Shown: piece by piece, positions 31,129 through 40,319 of the stretch | Position numbering within the stretch: position 1 is the first letter of the stretch | Layout: each line of letters opens with the position of its first letter | Source of the DNA: UMGS1387 sp045541355 | GTDB lineage: Bacteria > Bacillota > Clostridia > Oscillospirales > CAG-382 | DNA length: 43,464 bases | Reading direction: 5' to 3' | Assembly: GCA_045541355.1 (NCBI GenBank) | Contig: JAZQIW010000093.1 | Span: 1 to 43,464 of the forward strand | Notes under the pieces: generated by a model | The model's input: the letters and a program-made list of their open reading frames with translations, nothing else | Database searches by the model: none | Told to the model about the DNA's origin: nothing | Made by a program: the position numbers and the translations under genes

Positions 31129-32790
31129 ATGGAAAAGCTTATTAAGTTATCACAGGTAATTTTCCCCGACCTTGACGACGGGGACACAATAGAATCCCTT
31201 GAACAGCTCTTTCCCGAAAGAGGCCTCAAAGAGGGTGCAAAGGTTACAAGAATGGCACCCAGCCCCACAGGCTCCATGCACATAGGCAACCTTTACGGTG
31301 CTCTTGCGGATGAGAGAATTGCACATACGGCGACCGACGACGGTGTTTTTATTCTGAGAATTGAAGACACCGACGACAAGAGAGAGGTTCCGGGTGCCGT
31401 TGATTTAATCATCAAGTATCTCGGTGCCTTCGGCATTGAGTTTGACGAGGGCGCAACATCGGAGGGTGACTCGGGTGCATACGGCCCGTACAGACAGAGA
31501 AGCAGAGCAAAGATCTATCATATCGTTGCAAGAAAGCTTATCCTTGACGGCAGAGCATACCCCTGCTTCTGCACGGAAGAGGAGCTTGCACAGATTCATG
31601 CTTCTCAGGAAGAAAACAAGGAAAACTTCGGTTACTACGGCAAGTGGGCAAAGTACAGAGATTTTGACATAGATGAGGCTATTGCCAAAATTGAGGCAGG
31701 CGAAAGCTATGTTTTGAGATTCAAGAGCCTGGGCGACCCCTCAAAGAAGGTTGACTTCAAGGACCAGATAAAAGGCAAGCTCTCCTTCCCCGAAAACGAT
31801 CAGGACTTTGTTCTTCTCAAGTCCGACGGCATTCCCACATACCATTTTGCTCACGTTGTTGACGACCATTTTATGAGAACAACAGACGTAGTGAGAGGCG
31901 AGGAATGGTTGTCCACCCTTCCCTGGCACGTAGAGCTTTGGCGTGCCTGCGGCTTCAAGATGCCCCGATTCTGTCATACGGCTCAGGTTATGAAGCTTGA
32001 CGAGGAAACAGGCACAAAGAGAAAGATGAGTAAGAGAAAAGACCCCGAATGTACTCTCGGCTTCTACTTTGAAAAGGGTTATCCCGCAAAGAGCACCATC
32101 GAATATCTTATGACGCTTCTCAACTCCAACTACGAGCAGTGGAGAAGTGCAAACAAGGAAGCAAGCTACAAGGAATTTCCTTTCAAGGCTTCAAACATGG
32201 GCAACTCCGGCGCAATGTTTGACCTTGCAAAGTTCAACGACGTATCAAAAAACATCATCTCGCAGATGACTGCCGATGAAGTATATGAAGGCGTATCAAA
32301 CTGGGCAAAGGAAAACGATGAGGACTTCTACAAGATTCTCTCGAATGACCCCGAATACGCAAAGGCGTACTTTGCAATCGGCAGAGGCGGCAAGAAACCG
32401 AGAAAAGACTTTGCCTGCTGGAGCGAAGTCAAGGACTTTGTTTCCTACTACTACGATGACCTCTTTAAGATAGAGGAGGCGTTCCCCGAAAATGTTTCGG
32501 CAGAGGACAAGAAGGCAATCCTCAAGGATTATGCAGAAATCTACTCGGCAGATGACGACAACAATGCATGGTTTGAAAAGATAAAGGAAATCTGCGAAAA
32601 GTACGGCTACACTTCCGACATGAAGGCTTACAAGGAAAACCCCGAAAGCTTCAAGGGCAGCATTACGGATGTAAGTAATGTAATAAGAGTTGCAGTTACA
32701 GGCAGGAACAACTCGCCTGACCTTTGCACTGTTATGAAGGTGCTTGGTGCAGAGAGAGTAGCAAAGAGAATTTTGGCTGCGGCTGAATAA
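31129..32790 (+). CDS. gltX: Glutamate--tRNA ligase
   Basis: 553 residues. A class I aminoacyl-tRNA synthetase. The signature reads PSPTGSMHIGN (HIGN at 51-54 in place of HIGH), after an N-terminal extension of about 40 residues. The second signature is RKMSKRKDP. The FILRIEDTD segment is typical of GluRS. At 553 residues it is longer than E. coli GltX (471). Whether it charges only tRNA-Glu or also tRNA-Gln (with GatCAB) is not visible, and this matters because the adjacent glnS is interrupted. The ribosome site is AAAGGAA. The glnS frame begins 17 bases after the stop. Confidence 0.94.
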   Translation: MEKLIKLSQVIFPDLDDGDTIESLEQLFPERGLKEGAKVTRMAPSPTGSMHIGNLYGALADERIAHTATDDGVFILRIEDTDDKREVPGAVDLIIKYLGAFGIEFDEGATSEGDSGAYGPYRQRSRAKIYHIVARKLILDGRAYPCFCTEEELAQIHASQEENKENFGYYGKWAKYRDFDIDEAIAKIEAGESYVLRFKSLGDPSKKVDFKDQIKGKLSFPENDQDFVLLKSDGIPTYHFAHVVDDHFMRTTDVVRGEEWLSTLPWHVELWRACGFKMPRFCHTAQVMKLDEETGTKRKMSKRKDPECTLGFYFEKGYPAKSTIEYLMTLLNSNYEQWRSANKEASYKEFPFKASNMGNSGAMFDLAKFNDVSKNIISQMTADEVYEGVSNWAKENDEDFYKILSNDPEYAKAYFAIGRGGKKPRKDFACWSEVKDFVSYYYDDLFKIEEAFPENVSAEDKKAILKDYAEIYSADDDNNAWFEKIKEICEKYGYTSDMKAYKENPESFKGSITDVSNVIRVAVTGRNNSPDLCTVMKVLGAERVAKRILAAAE

Positions 32791-32807
32791 TTTAAGGAGA
32801 AACAAAA

Positions 32808-34463
32808 ATGTCAGAAGAAAACATCAGCTCTAATTTTATACACAAGATAATTGACGAGGATATCGAAAACGGACTTGAGGCGAGAATACACACACGTTTT
32901 CCTCCCGAGCCCAACGGCTAACTTCACATCGGGCACACAAAGGCTATCTGGATTAACACAAGCACGGCAAGAAAATACGGCGGTCTTTTCAATCTCCGTT
33001 TTGACGATACAAACCCCGCAAAAGAGGGTGACGAGTACGTAAACGCAATCAAGGAGGATTTGAGCTGGCTTGGTATTGAGCCTTACAAAATCTGCTTTGG
33101 CTCAGACTACTTTGACGAGTGCTACGAGTTTGCAAAGGTGCTCATAAACAAAGGTCTTGCCTTTGTATGCGACCTTTCAAGCGAACAGATTAACGAATAC
33201 CGCGGAACACTTACAACCCCCGGTAAAGAAAGCCCTTACAGAAACAGAAGCATTGAGGAAAACCTCGATTTGTTTGAACGCATGAAAAACGGCGAATTCG
33301 CCGACGGCTCAAAGACCCTCAGAGCAAAAATAGATATGTCCAGCCCCAACATGAATATGCGTGACCCCGTTATTTACAGAATACTCAGAGCTCACCATCA
33401 CAGAACGGGCGACAAGTGGTGCATCTATCCTCTTTATGACTATGCACATCCCATTCAGGATGCCATGGAGGAAATCACCCACTCCCTTTGCGACGTTGAT
33501 TTTGAAAACCACAGACCTCTCTATGAGTGGGTTATAAACAACATCGGCATAAAGCACAAACCCAAGCAGCGTGAATTTGCAAAGCTCAACATCACCTATA
33601 CAAAGATAGGCAAGCGTTACTCCAAGGCACTTATCGAAAGCGGCATTGCCGACGGCTGGGACGACCCCAGACTTCCTACGCTTCGTGCCCTCAGACGCCG
33701 CGGTTATACCCCGTCTGCTCTCTTTAATTTTGTACAGCTTGCAGGTGTTGCCAAGGCAACAAGCCTTTGCGACTACGGACTTCTCGAGCACTGCATGAGA
33801 GAAGAGCTTAACACCACGGCTGACCGCCGCATGGCGGTGCTTGACCCCATTGAGGTTGAAATCACAAATATGGATGAGGACGAGGTAGTATACTTCGACG
33901 TTGCAAACAATCCCACGGCCGAAAATCCCACCTTCAGAAAGGTGCCCTTCACAAAGCACCTCTATATTGAACGCGAGGACTTTTCGGACAATCCTCCGCC
34001 CAAATATCAGAGAATGAAGCTTGACTGCGAGGTTCGCTTTATGAGTGCCTTTGTAGTTAAGTGCAACGAGGCTGTTTATGACGAAAACGGAAATGTAACA
34101 AAGCTTCTCTGCACCATCGACAGAGAAACAGCCGGCTGCAATCCTCCCGACGGCAGAAAAATCAAGGGTACTATCCACTGGGTAAGCAAGAAGTTTGCGG
34201 TGGATGCAGAGGTAAGGCTCTATGACAACCTCTTTACCTGCGAGGACACGGGCGTTATCAACATGGATAACTTCAAGGACTACATCAACCCTGATTCTCT
34301 CAAGGTTCTCAAGAACGCAAAGCTTGAGAGTGCCATGGCGGATGCAAACTGCGAGGACAAATTCCAGTTTGTACGAACAGGCTATTTCTGTGTTGACATT
34401 CACGACAAGAAGGTTATTAACAGAATTGTAACCTTGAAGGACAGCTTCAAGCCCAAGGCTTAA
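32808..34463 (+). pseudogene. glnS: Glutamine--tRNA ligase frame with an in-frame TAA
   Basis: The frame from the ATG at 32808 (AAGGAGAAAC upstream) to the stop at 34461-34463 encodes 551 codons of GlnRS, matching E. coli length (554). Codon 38 is TAA at 32919-32921, exactly where the signature P-N-G-Y-L-H-I-G-H needs Tyr (TAC or TAT). All other codons read normally: FDDTNPAKE, HQIED-like catalytic regions, GWDDPRLPTLRALRRRGYTP and an intact anticodon-binding half. The second class I signature reads IGKRY (codons 267-271) where E. coli has MSKRK. The nonsense codon could be a sequencing error, a real mutation or read through. Any downstream start would lack the ATP-binding motif. Confidence 0.85.
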
Positions 34464-34474
34464 GAGGTGCAGGT

Positions 34475-34687
34475 ATGAAAAAGATACTTCTCATGTCTTT
34501 ACTTTCTGCCCTTTTCTCTCTTGCTTCCTGTGCAAAAGAAAGCTCCTCTATCGGCATTATAGGCGGTGCCGACGGCCCTACGGCAATAATGGTTTCGCAG
34601 AATTTACCCATGAACATTATTGTCCTGACGGCAGTTATTGTCTTTGCAATTATTGCAATTGTATTTTACATTTCAAATAAGAAATAA
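34475..34687 (+). CDS. Small lipoprotein with sodium-pump decarboxylase-type motif
   Basis: 70 residues. A signal sequence with lipobox LASC (Cys19) is followed by SSSIGIIGGADGPTAIMVS and one transmembrane helix (about 47-66). IGIIGGADGPTAI is the hallmark glycine-rich segment of the beta subunit of Na+-pumping decarboxylases such as OadB/GcdB, which are about 400 residues long. No other part of a beta subunit is present and no frameshift remnant lies nearby. A GAGGTGCAGGT ribosome site supports translation. It starts 11 bases after glnS and precedes a strong terminator. Role unknown; short proteins of this build are familiar in Clostridia, but I cannot name a function. Confidence 0.7.
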   Translation: MKKILLMSLLSALFSLASCAKESSSIGIIGGADGPTAIMVSQNLPMNIIVLTAVIVFAIIAIVFYISNKK

Positions 34688-34692
34688 CATTT

Positions 34693-34729
34693 CGGGTGCG
34701 GCTATACCCTATGCCGCACCCGTTTTTTT
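34693..34729 (+). terminator. Intrinsic terminator ending the gltX-glnS-lipoprotein group
   Basis: A perfect 10-bp stem CGGGTGCGGC/GCCGCACCCG with a 10-base loop, followed by seven T residues. The stop codon of the convergent M50 gene lies in the loop. Confidence 0.88.
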
Positions 34730-35340
34730 GCTATTAATGAAATCACAAGCGCATACAGGCTTGTTACAACCACCGACACGTTAAAGCAGGACAGCCTTGA
34801 TGCAAAAAGGCAAAACACCGCAAAGCACACTCCGAAGACCGCATCCTGATATTTTTCAATATAATAGGCGGTATCGGGCAGAAACAGGCAATCGACTGCT
34901 ATTCTGAATGCCCTGCCTCCGTCGAAAAACGAAAGGGGTATGAGATTTGCTATGCCCAGAGCAAGATTTGAAAAGGCAAAAAACAGCAAAAGAGAAGAAG
35001 TGCAAAGCCTTGCCAAAAAAAAGCAGGCTGCAAACATCACAAGATTTGCCGCACTTCCCGACAGCACAACACACAGCTCCCCGAAATACGAAAGGTGTGA
35101 CATATCACATCTTATATCTACGCCAAAGGGAAACACCGTTACCCGTTCAATGACGATACCGAAAAAATGCATAAAGGCAATATGCGAAAGCTCATGAAAG
35201 AACACCGCCGCAAGAAAGGCTGCCGTATAGCCCGAAAAATCCAAAAACAAATAAAGCACCAGTGACAAAAGGGCAAACACGCTTACAAAAATGCGCCTCG
35301 ATACCCTTATCATTCCGCCCTTTTCAAAAAATTTAATCAT
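34702..35340 (-). CDS. M50 family membrane metalloprotease (SpoIVFB-like)
   Basis: 212 residues. A site-2-protease-type enzyme with the zinc motif HELSH (H49, E50, H53) in a transmembrane helix and the second motif NLIPLSFFDGGRAF (third ligand Asp) near 150. About five hydrophobic segments are present. The size and compact build resemble SpoIVFB, which cuts pro-sigma-K during sporulation; spoIIR and gerW in the window make that plausible, but the substrate is not proven. The ATG at 35340 overlaps the stop of the small upstream gene (ATGATTAA), suggesting coupling. An ATG at 35313 with AAAGGG upstream is an alternative. Confidence 0.85.
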   Translation of the reverse strand: MIKFFEKGGMIRVSRRIFVSVFALLSLVLYLFLDFSGYTAAFLAAVFFHELSHIAFMHFFGIVIERVTVFPFGVDIRCDMSHLSYFGELCVVLSGSAANLVMFAACFFLARLCTSSLLLFFAFSNLALGIANLIPLSFFDGGRAFRIAVDCLFLPDTAYYIEKYQDAVFGVCFAVFCLFASRLSCFNVSVVVTSLYALVISLIAKKRVRHRV

Positions 35341-35530
35341 ACAAAAACCGTTCCGTAAGCTTGTGTGCGATGTCGGAAAATCCGTCATTTGAGCTTTTAT
35401 CACCCTCGCCAAATGAGCCTGCTCTTACCGTCTTTTGTGCCTCGGTAATGCCCGAAAAAGCAATTGCACCGAGCAAAAGCAGGCACGGCAAAAGCTGAAG
35501 CAGAAAAAAAGCAAAACATTTTCTTTTCAA
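35333..35530 (-). CDS. Small membrane-anchored protein upstream of the M50 protease
   Basis: 65 residues. It starts with TTG at 35530 after a strong AAAGGAG ribosome site. One N-terminal hydrophobic helix or signal (about 5-27) is followed by a hydrophilic tail of about 38 residues. Its stop overlaps the protease start, so production of the two is probably coupled. In position it recalls SpoIVFA, the inhibitor partner of SpoIVFB, but it is much too short and lacks that protein's LytM-like domain. No family was recognised. Confidence 0.6.
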   Translation of the reverse strand: MKRKCFAFFLLQLLPCLLLLGAIAFSGITEAQKTVRAGSFGEGDKSSNDGFSDIAHKLTERFLYD

Positions 35531-35556
35531 AATACCCTCTCCTTTGTATAAATCTA

Positions 35557-35585
35557 TTGTTAAAGTGAAAAATTTATGATATAAT
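35557..35585 (+). promoter_or_regulatory. Sigma-A promoter of uvrB
   Basis: TTGTTA (35557-35562), a 17-base spacer and TATAAT (35580-35585), 31 bases before the uvrB start. No SOS (LexA/DinR) box of the GAAC-N4-GTTC type was seen near it. Confidence 0.78.
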
Positions 35586-35615
35586 CCTTATATACACTTA
35601 CGGGAGGTGAAGGTT

Positions 35616-37583
35616 ATGGATACATTCAGGCTCAAATCGGATTTTGCGCCCATGGGCGACCAGCCCGAAGCAATTGAGGCTCTTTCCGACGGCGTAAAAA
35701 AAGGCCTTCGCGAGCAGGTGCTTGTCGGTGTTACCGGCTCCGGCAAAACCTTTACAATGGCAAACATCATTGCAAAGGTAAACAAGCCCACTCTTGTTCT
35801 TGCCCACAACAAAATCCTCGCGGCTCAGCTCTGCTCTGAATTTAAGGAGTTTTTCCCCGACAATGCCGTTGAATTTTTTGTGTCCTACTACGACTATTAC
35901 CAGCCCGAAGCATACATCCCCGGAAAAGACACCTACATCGAAAAGGACAGCTCAATAAATGATGACATAGACAAAATGCGCCACAGTGCCACAAGTGCGC
36001 TGTTTGAAAGACGTGATGTTATAATTGTTGCATCCGTTTCCTGCATATACACCCTCGGCGACCCTGTCGAATACAAAAACATGACCGTCTCGGCTACCAA
36101 AGGTCTTGAAATCTCACGAAACGAATTTATTTCAAGGCTTGTCAAAATCCAATACGAGAGAAATGACTTAGTGCTTGAGAGAAACAAGTTCCGTGTTCGC
36201 GGCGATACAATTGAAATATTCCCCTCGGCGTCTGAAAAGAACGCATTGAGAATTGAATTTTTCGGAGACGAAATAGACGAGGTTTCTGAAATTGATGTTG
36301 TTACGGGACAGGTGCTTCACAGGCTGAACCGTGCAGTTATCACCCCCGCCACGCACTATGTCACAAGTGACGAAAAACGCACCGAGGCAATAAACAACAT
36401 CCTTGAGGAAATGGGCGAGAGGGTTGAATTTTTCAAGAAAAACAACAAGTTTATAGAAGCGCAAAGAATAGAGGAAAGAACACGGTATGATATGGAAATG
36501 CTCTCAGAGCTCGGCTACTGCTCGGGGGTTGAAAACTATTCCCGTGTTCTCTCGGGACGTCCCGAGGGAAGCACCCCATATACTCTGCTTGACTATTTTC
36601 CAAAGGACTTTTTACTTCTTATTGACGAATCCCACGTAACCATTCCCCAGGTAAGGGCCATGAGCGGCGGAGATTTTGCAAGAAAGAAAAACCTTATAGA
36701 CTACGGCTTCCGTCTGCCGTCGGCATATGACAACAGACCTTTAAGGTTTGAAGAATTTCAGCAAAGAATAAATCAGGTGATATACGTTTCTGCAACACCT
36801 GCGGAATTTGAAAGAAACAGAGCCGAGCGCACGGCAGAGCAGATAATCCGTCCCACTGGGCTTCTTGACCCCGACATTGAGGTAAGACCTGTCAAAGGGC
36901 AGATTGACGACCTTATAGGCGAGATACGAGAGAGAACAAAGAAGGGTGAGAGAGTTCTTGTCACCACCCTTACAAAAACCATGGCGGAGGATTTGACGGA
37001 ATATCTCGGAGGACATGACATAAAGTGCAGATATATGCATTTCGGCATTGACACAATCGAGAGAATGCAGCTGCTTCGTGACCTGAGACTCGGTGTATTT
37101 GATGTTCTTATAGGCATAAACCTTTTAAGAGAAGGGCTTGACCTTCCCGAGGTATCGCTCGTTGCAATACTCGATGCCGACAAGGAGGGCTTTCTGAGAA
37201 GCGAAACCTCTCTTATTCAGACGGTCGGCAGAGCCGCAAGAAACGCCGAGGGAAAGGTAATAATGTATGCCGACACCATAACAGGCTCCATGAGGCGTGC
37301 CATTGACGAAACTCGTCGAAGAAGAAAAAAGCAGGATGACTACAACAAGGCTAACGGCATTATTCCCGTTACCGTCAAGAAGGAAATAAGAGACGTTCTT
37401 GATATTGCCATAAAGGAAACCTCTGCCGACAAAGCGGCAAAGCAAAAGAAGATGACAAAGAAGGAGCTGGAGGCAGCCGTGGAAAAGCTCACCTTGCAGA
37501 TGAAGGAGGCGGCCTCTCGGCTTGACTTTGAGCTCGCAGCGGCTCTCAGAGACAGGATTATTTCACTTAAAAGCGGAAAATAA
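35616..37583 (+). CDS. uvrB: Excinuclease ABC subunit B
   Basis: 655 residues. It receives damaged DNA from UvrA and positions UvrC for nucleotide excision repair. Walker A GVTGSGKT is at 38-45. The beta-hairpin region with YYDYYQPEAYIP, helicase motifs including LLIDESHVT and NLLREGLDLPEV, and the C-terminal UVR domain (about 612-650, KEAASRLDFELAAALRD) are all complete. The ATG at 35616 is chosen because GGGAGG is 8 bases upstream; the in-frame GTG at 35607 lies within the ribosome site. uvrA is not in the window. Confidence 0.97.
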   Translation: MDTFRLKSDFAPMGDQPEAIEALSDGVKKGLREQVLVGVTGSGKTFTMANIIAKVNKPTLVLAHNKILAAQLCSEFKEFFPDNAVEFFVSYYDYYQPEAYIPGKDTYIEKDSSINDDIDKMRHSATSALFERRDVIIVASVSCIYTLGDPVEYKNMTVSATKGLEISRNEFISRLVKIQYERNDLVLERNKFRVRGDTIEIFPSASEKNALRIEFFGDEIDEVSEIDVVTGQVLHRLNRAVITPATHYVTSDEKRTEAINNILEEMGERVEFFKKNNKFIEAQRIEERTRYDMEMLSELGYCSGVENYSRVLSGRPEGSTPYTLLDYFPKDFLLLIDESHVTIPQVRAMSGGDFARKKNLIDYGFRLPSAYDNRPLRFEEFQQRINQVIYVSATPAEFERNRAERTAEQIIRPTGLLDPDIEVRPVKGQIDDLIGEIRERTKKGERVLVTTLTKTMAEDLTEYLGGHDIKCRYMHFGIDTIERMQLLRDLRLGVFDVLIGINLLREGLDLPEVSLVAILDADKEGFLRSETSLIQTVGRAARNAEGKVIMYADTITGSMRRAIDETRRRRKKQDDYNKANGIIPVTVKKEIRDVLDIAIKETSADKAAKQKKMTKKELEAAVEKLTLQMKEAASRLDFELAAALRDRIISLKSGK

Positions 37584-37607
37584 ACGCTAAGTTTAAAGGA
37601 GAATGGC

Positions 37608-38507
37608 ATGAAGGCAACGGCTTTTTGCAAAATAAATCTAACACTTGAAATTCTCGGAACAAGGCGTGCTGACGGATTTCACGACATTGCAAGCATTATG
37701 CACAAGGTTCCTCTCGGCGACAGCATAGAGCTTGAAGCACAAGAGGGCTCGTCAAAAATAAGCTTTTTATGTAATGCGGATGTCTGTCCCGACGAGGACA
37801 ACATCGCCTACAAGGCTGCAAAAAGTTATCTCGATTTATATTCAAGAAAAACAGAAAAAAATGCCGATGTATCAATTGAGCTTAAAAAAATCACCCCCTC
37901 GGGAGCAGGTCTCGGAGGAGGAAGTGCAGACGGAGCGTTGGTGCTTGACCTTCTGCAAAATGCTCTTGGGGGTGTAGACGACAAGGAAATTCTCTCGCTT
38001 GCCGCTTCTCTCGGCAGCGATGTTCCCTTTTGTCTCAGAAGATACACGAGTGCTGTTTGCACCGGCAGAGGAGAAATTTGCGAGGACATTCAAAGACTTC
38101 CCGACGGCACGTGCCTGCTTATTGCAAAGCCCTCACAGAGCATAAACACAAAGGGAATTTACAGGGAGTATGACGAGCTGTTCGGTGACGATTACTCAAA
38201 GCAGGCAACGCTTATGATGAAAAACGCCCTTGACGGCGGCAATTTAGAAAACATATGCTCGCTGCTTGTAAATGACTTTGAAAAGGTATGTATTCCGAGG
38301 CTTTCGCAAATCCGCGACATAAAGAACGATATGCTCTCAGGCGGTGCTGTCGGCTCTCAGATGTCAGGAAGCGGCTCGGCGGTATTCGGGCTGTTCGACT
38401 CGGAAGGTGCCTGTATTGACTGCAAAAACAGGCTTCTATTCAAGGGTTTATCCGAGGTCTTTGCCTTTACCGACGAGGATTTTAAAAAAATGTACATGGA
38501 TGAATAA
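37608..38507 (+). CDS. ispE: 4-diphosphocytidyl-2-C-methyl-D-erythritol kinase
   Basis: 299 residues. It phosphorylates CDP-methylerythritol in the non-mevalonate isoprenoid pathway. The start FCKINLTLEILGTRRADGFH is the IspE substrate segment, and the GHMP ATP loop PSGAGLGGGSADGA is at 97-110. GSQMSGSGSAVFGLF forms the C-terminal glycine loop. The ribosome site AAAGGAG is well placed. It follows uvrB by 24 bases and precedes spoIIR by about 50 bases, all in one direction. Length is usual. Confidence 0.96.
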   Translation: MKATAFCKINLTLEILGTRRADGFHDIASIMHKVPLGDSIELEAQEGSSKISFLCNADVCPDEDNIAYKAAKSYLDLYSRKTEKNADVSIELKKITPSGAGLGGGSADGALVLDLLQNALGGVDDKEILSLAASLGSDVPFCLRRYTSAVCTGRGEICEDIQRLPDGTCLLIAKPSQSINTKGIYREYDELFGDDYSKQATLMMKNALDGGNLENICSLLVNDFEKVCIPRLSQIRDIKNDMLSGGAVGSQMSGSGSAVFGLFDSEGACIDCKNRLLFKGLSEVFAFTDEDFKKMYMDE

Positions 38508-38558
38508 AGCCATAAACAACTGACCATAATCCTTTTGAAGACAAAAGGAGTGGTTAAA

Positions 38559-39173
38559 ATGAAGGGCAAAAAGAGCTTTTTACCCTACATCTGCTTTGCG
38601 GTGCTGATTGTATTTGTTTTACAATCAAAGCTGTTTTACGTATCGGGCTGCGACATATATTCGAGTGTCCTCAGATTTCATGTTCTTGCCCATTCGGATT
38701 CGCAAAGCGATCAGAACATAAAATATCTTGTCCGCGATGCAATTCTTGAAAAGACGGGATTTCTCTTTTCGGACTGCAAAACGGTGGAAGAGGCTCTGAA
38801 GACGGCAGAAAAAAACAAGCATCTCATTCTGAAAGCGGCAAACGAGGTGCTGTGTGAACACGACTCTGAGCACGAGGCAAAAATTATTATAGGCAAGGAG
38901 CATTATCCCGAAAAAGTCTACGGCTCGCTTATTTTCCCTGAGGGAGAGTATCTTTCGGTAAGGGTGCTTATAGGCGAAGGAAATGGCAAAAACTGGTGGT
39001 GTGTCCTATATCCTCCCCTATGCAATTTGGGGGTAGTTGAAGACGGAAAGCTTTTGTCAGACTATAATATAGACAACAAGCAAATTGAAGAATTAAAAGC
39101 CGAGCTTGAAGAAAACTCCTGTTTTCTTTTCGGAACGCATATAAAACTGAAATTTTTGGAATATCTGACGTAA
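38559..39173 (+). CDS. spoIIR: Stage II sporulation protein R
   Basis: 204 residues. SpoIIR is secreted from the forespore and activates SpoIIGA, which processes pro-sigma-E in the mother cell. An N-terminal hydrophobic helix (about 7-25) precedes the family signature LRFHVLAHSDSQSDQNIKYL-like segment and VRDAIL. Later segments NGKNWWCVLYPPLCN and LKFLEYL complete the fold. The ATG at 38559 is preferred because AAAGGAG is 8 bases upstream; an earlier ATG at 38535 would place the ribosome site inside the gene. This is the strongest evidence that the organism can form endospores. Confidence 0.95.
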   Translation: MKGKKSFLPYICFAVLIVFVLQSKLFYVSGCDIYSSVLRFHVLAHSDSQSDQNIKYLVRDAILEKTGFLFSDCKTVEEALKTAEKNKHLILKAANEVLCEHDSEHEAKIIIGKEHYPEKVYGSLIFPEGEYLSVRVLIGEGNGKNWWCVLYPPLCNLGVVEDGKLLSDYNIDNKQIEELKAELEENSCFLFGTHIKLKFLEYLT

Positions 39174-39185
39174 GGAGGTAACCCG

Positions 39186-40319
39186 ATGGGCGGATGCGGG
39201 ATTATCTGCGAATACAATCCCTTTCACAAGGGGCATATGTATCAGCTTGAAAAGGTAAAGCAAATGGGGTTTGAATACACCGTCTGCGCCATGAGCGGAA
39301 GCTTTGTCCAAAGGGCAGAGCCCGCCTTTCAGCCAAAAGAAATAAGGGCGCAGAATGCTGTAAGGTGCGGCGCAGACATTGTCCTTGAGCTTCCCTTTCC
39401 TTTTTCAAGTCTCGGTGCGGAGGGCTTTGCACGGGCAGGCATTGAGATACTTGCCAAAAGCTCTCTTTGCTCTCACTTTGCCTTTGGCAGTGAGTGCGCT
39501 GACCTTGAAAAGCTAAATGAAATAGCCTCTGTTCTTGACGGAGATTTTTACAAGCAGGTTATATCGCTTCAGAAAAACAGCCCAAATCTCAGCTTTGCCG
39601 CAGCACGCCAGTCTCTTATCGGAAGCCTCCTGTCGCCTCGGCACGCCGAAATATGCAAAAACCCCAACGACATTCTTGCAATTGAATACATAAGAGCAAA
39701 CAACGCTCTCGGATGTCCTCTTATTCCCGTTCCCATAAAGAGGTCAACCCCGCGGGGAGGCTTTGACGAAAGCTTCGCTTCCTCCTCATACATAAGGCGC
39801 ACCCTTTCGCAAGCGGACAACAAAACACTTCTTACGGAATACATTCCAAAGGACTGTGATATGTCACAGGCAAGCATATGTGACAGCACCTTTTACAGTG
39901 CTTTACTTATCAACCTTTTACTCAAAGAAAAGGAGGATTTTGACCATATTGCCGAGATTTCAACGGATGCGGCACATTCTGTAATGAAGAACGCAAAGGC
40001 GGCAGGCAGCTACAACGAGCTTTGCACGCTTCTTGCCTCAAAGACCTTTACGGATGCCAAAATCAGGCGGATGCTTCTCTTTTCCTTTCTCGGTGTCACA
40101 AAGCAAATGGCAAAGGAGGTTCCCCTTTACACCTTCATTCTTGCCTTAAACCAAAAAGGAAGAGGTGCGTTATCTGACACAGCTCCTGCCGACGGTTTTA
40201 TCATGGCTTCAAGGATAAGTGACATCAAAAAGAGCACCGAAGCTTTCAGGCAATACTCCTTTTCAAGAAGAGCCGAGGAGGTTTTATTCAAATGCAGAAA
40301 ACAGAACCCCTCTCTTTAG
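39186..40319 (+). CDS. tmcAL: tRNA(Met) cytidine acetate ligase
   Basis: 377 residues, YlbM family. It uses acetate and ATP to make N4-acetylcytidine at the wobble position of elongator tRNA-Met. The nucleotidyltransferase signature IICEYNPFHKGH (H14-x2-H17) is at the N-terminus. The GSFVQRAEPA segment (about 38-47) and the later KRSTPRGGF and SSYIRR segments are typical. AAGGAGGT stands 6 bases before the ATG. It follows spoIIR by 12 bases and overlaps the next gene by 28 bases. Confidence 0.94.
   Translation: MGGCGIICEYNPFHKGHMYQLEKVKQMGFEYTVCAMSGSFVQRAEPAFQPKEIRAQNAVRCGADIVLELPFPFSSLGAEGFARAGIEILAKSSLCSHFAFGSECADLEKLNEIASVLDGDFYKQVISLQKNSPNLSFAAARQSLIGSLLSPRHAEICKNPNDILAIEYIRANNALGCPLIPVPIKRSTPRGGFDESFASSSYIRRTLSQADNKTLLTEYIPKDCDMSQASICDSTFYSALLINLLLKEKEDFDHIAEISTDAAHSVMKNAKAAGSYNELCTLLASKTFTDAKIRRMLLFSFLGVTKQMAKEVPLYTFILALNQKGRGALSDTAPADGFIMASRISDIKKSTEAFRQYSFSRRAEEVLFKCRKQNPSL

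Noticed and set aside
33060..34463. Shortened GlnRS starting at the TTG at 33060
   Set aside because: This start has no ribosome site and would lose the whole ATP-binding signature; the frame and homology extend upstream to 32808 across the TAA.
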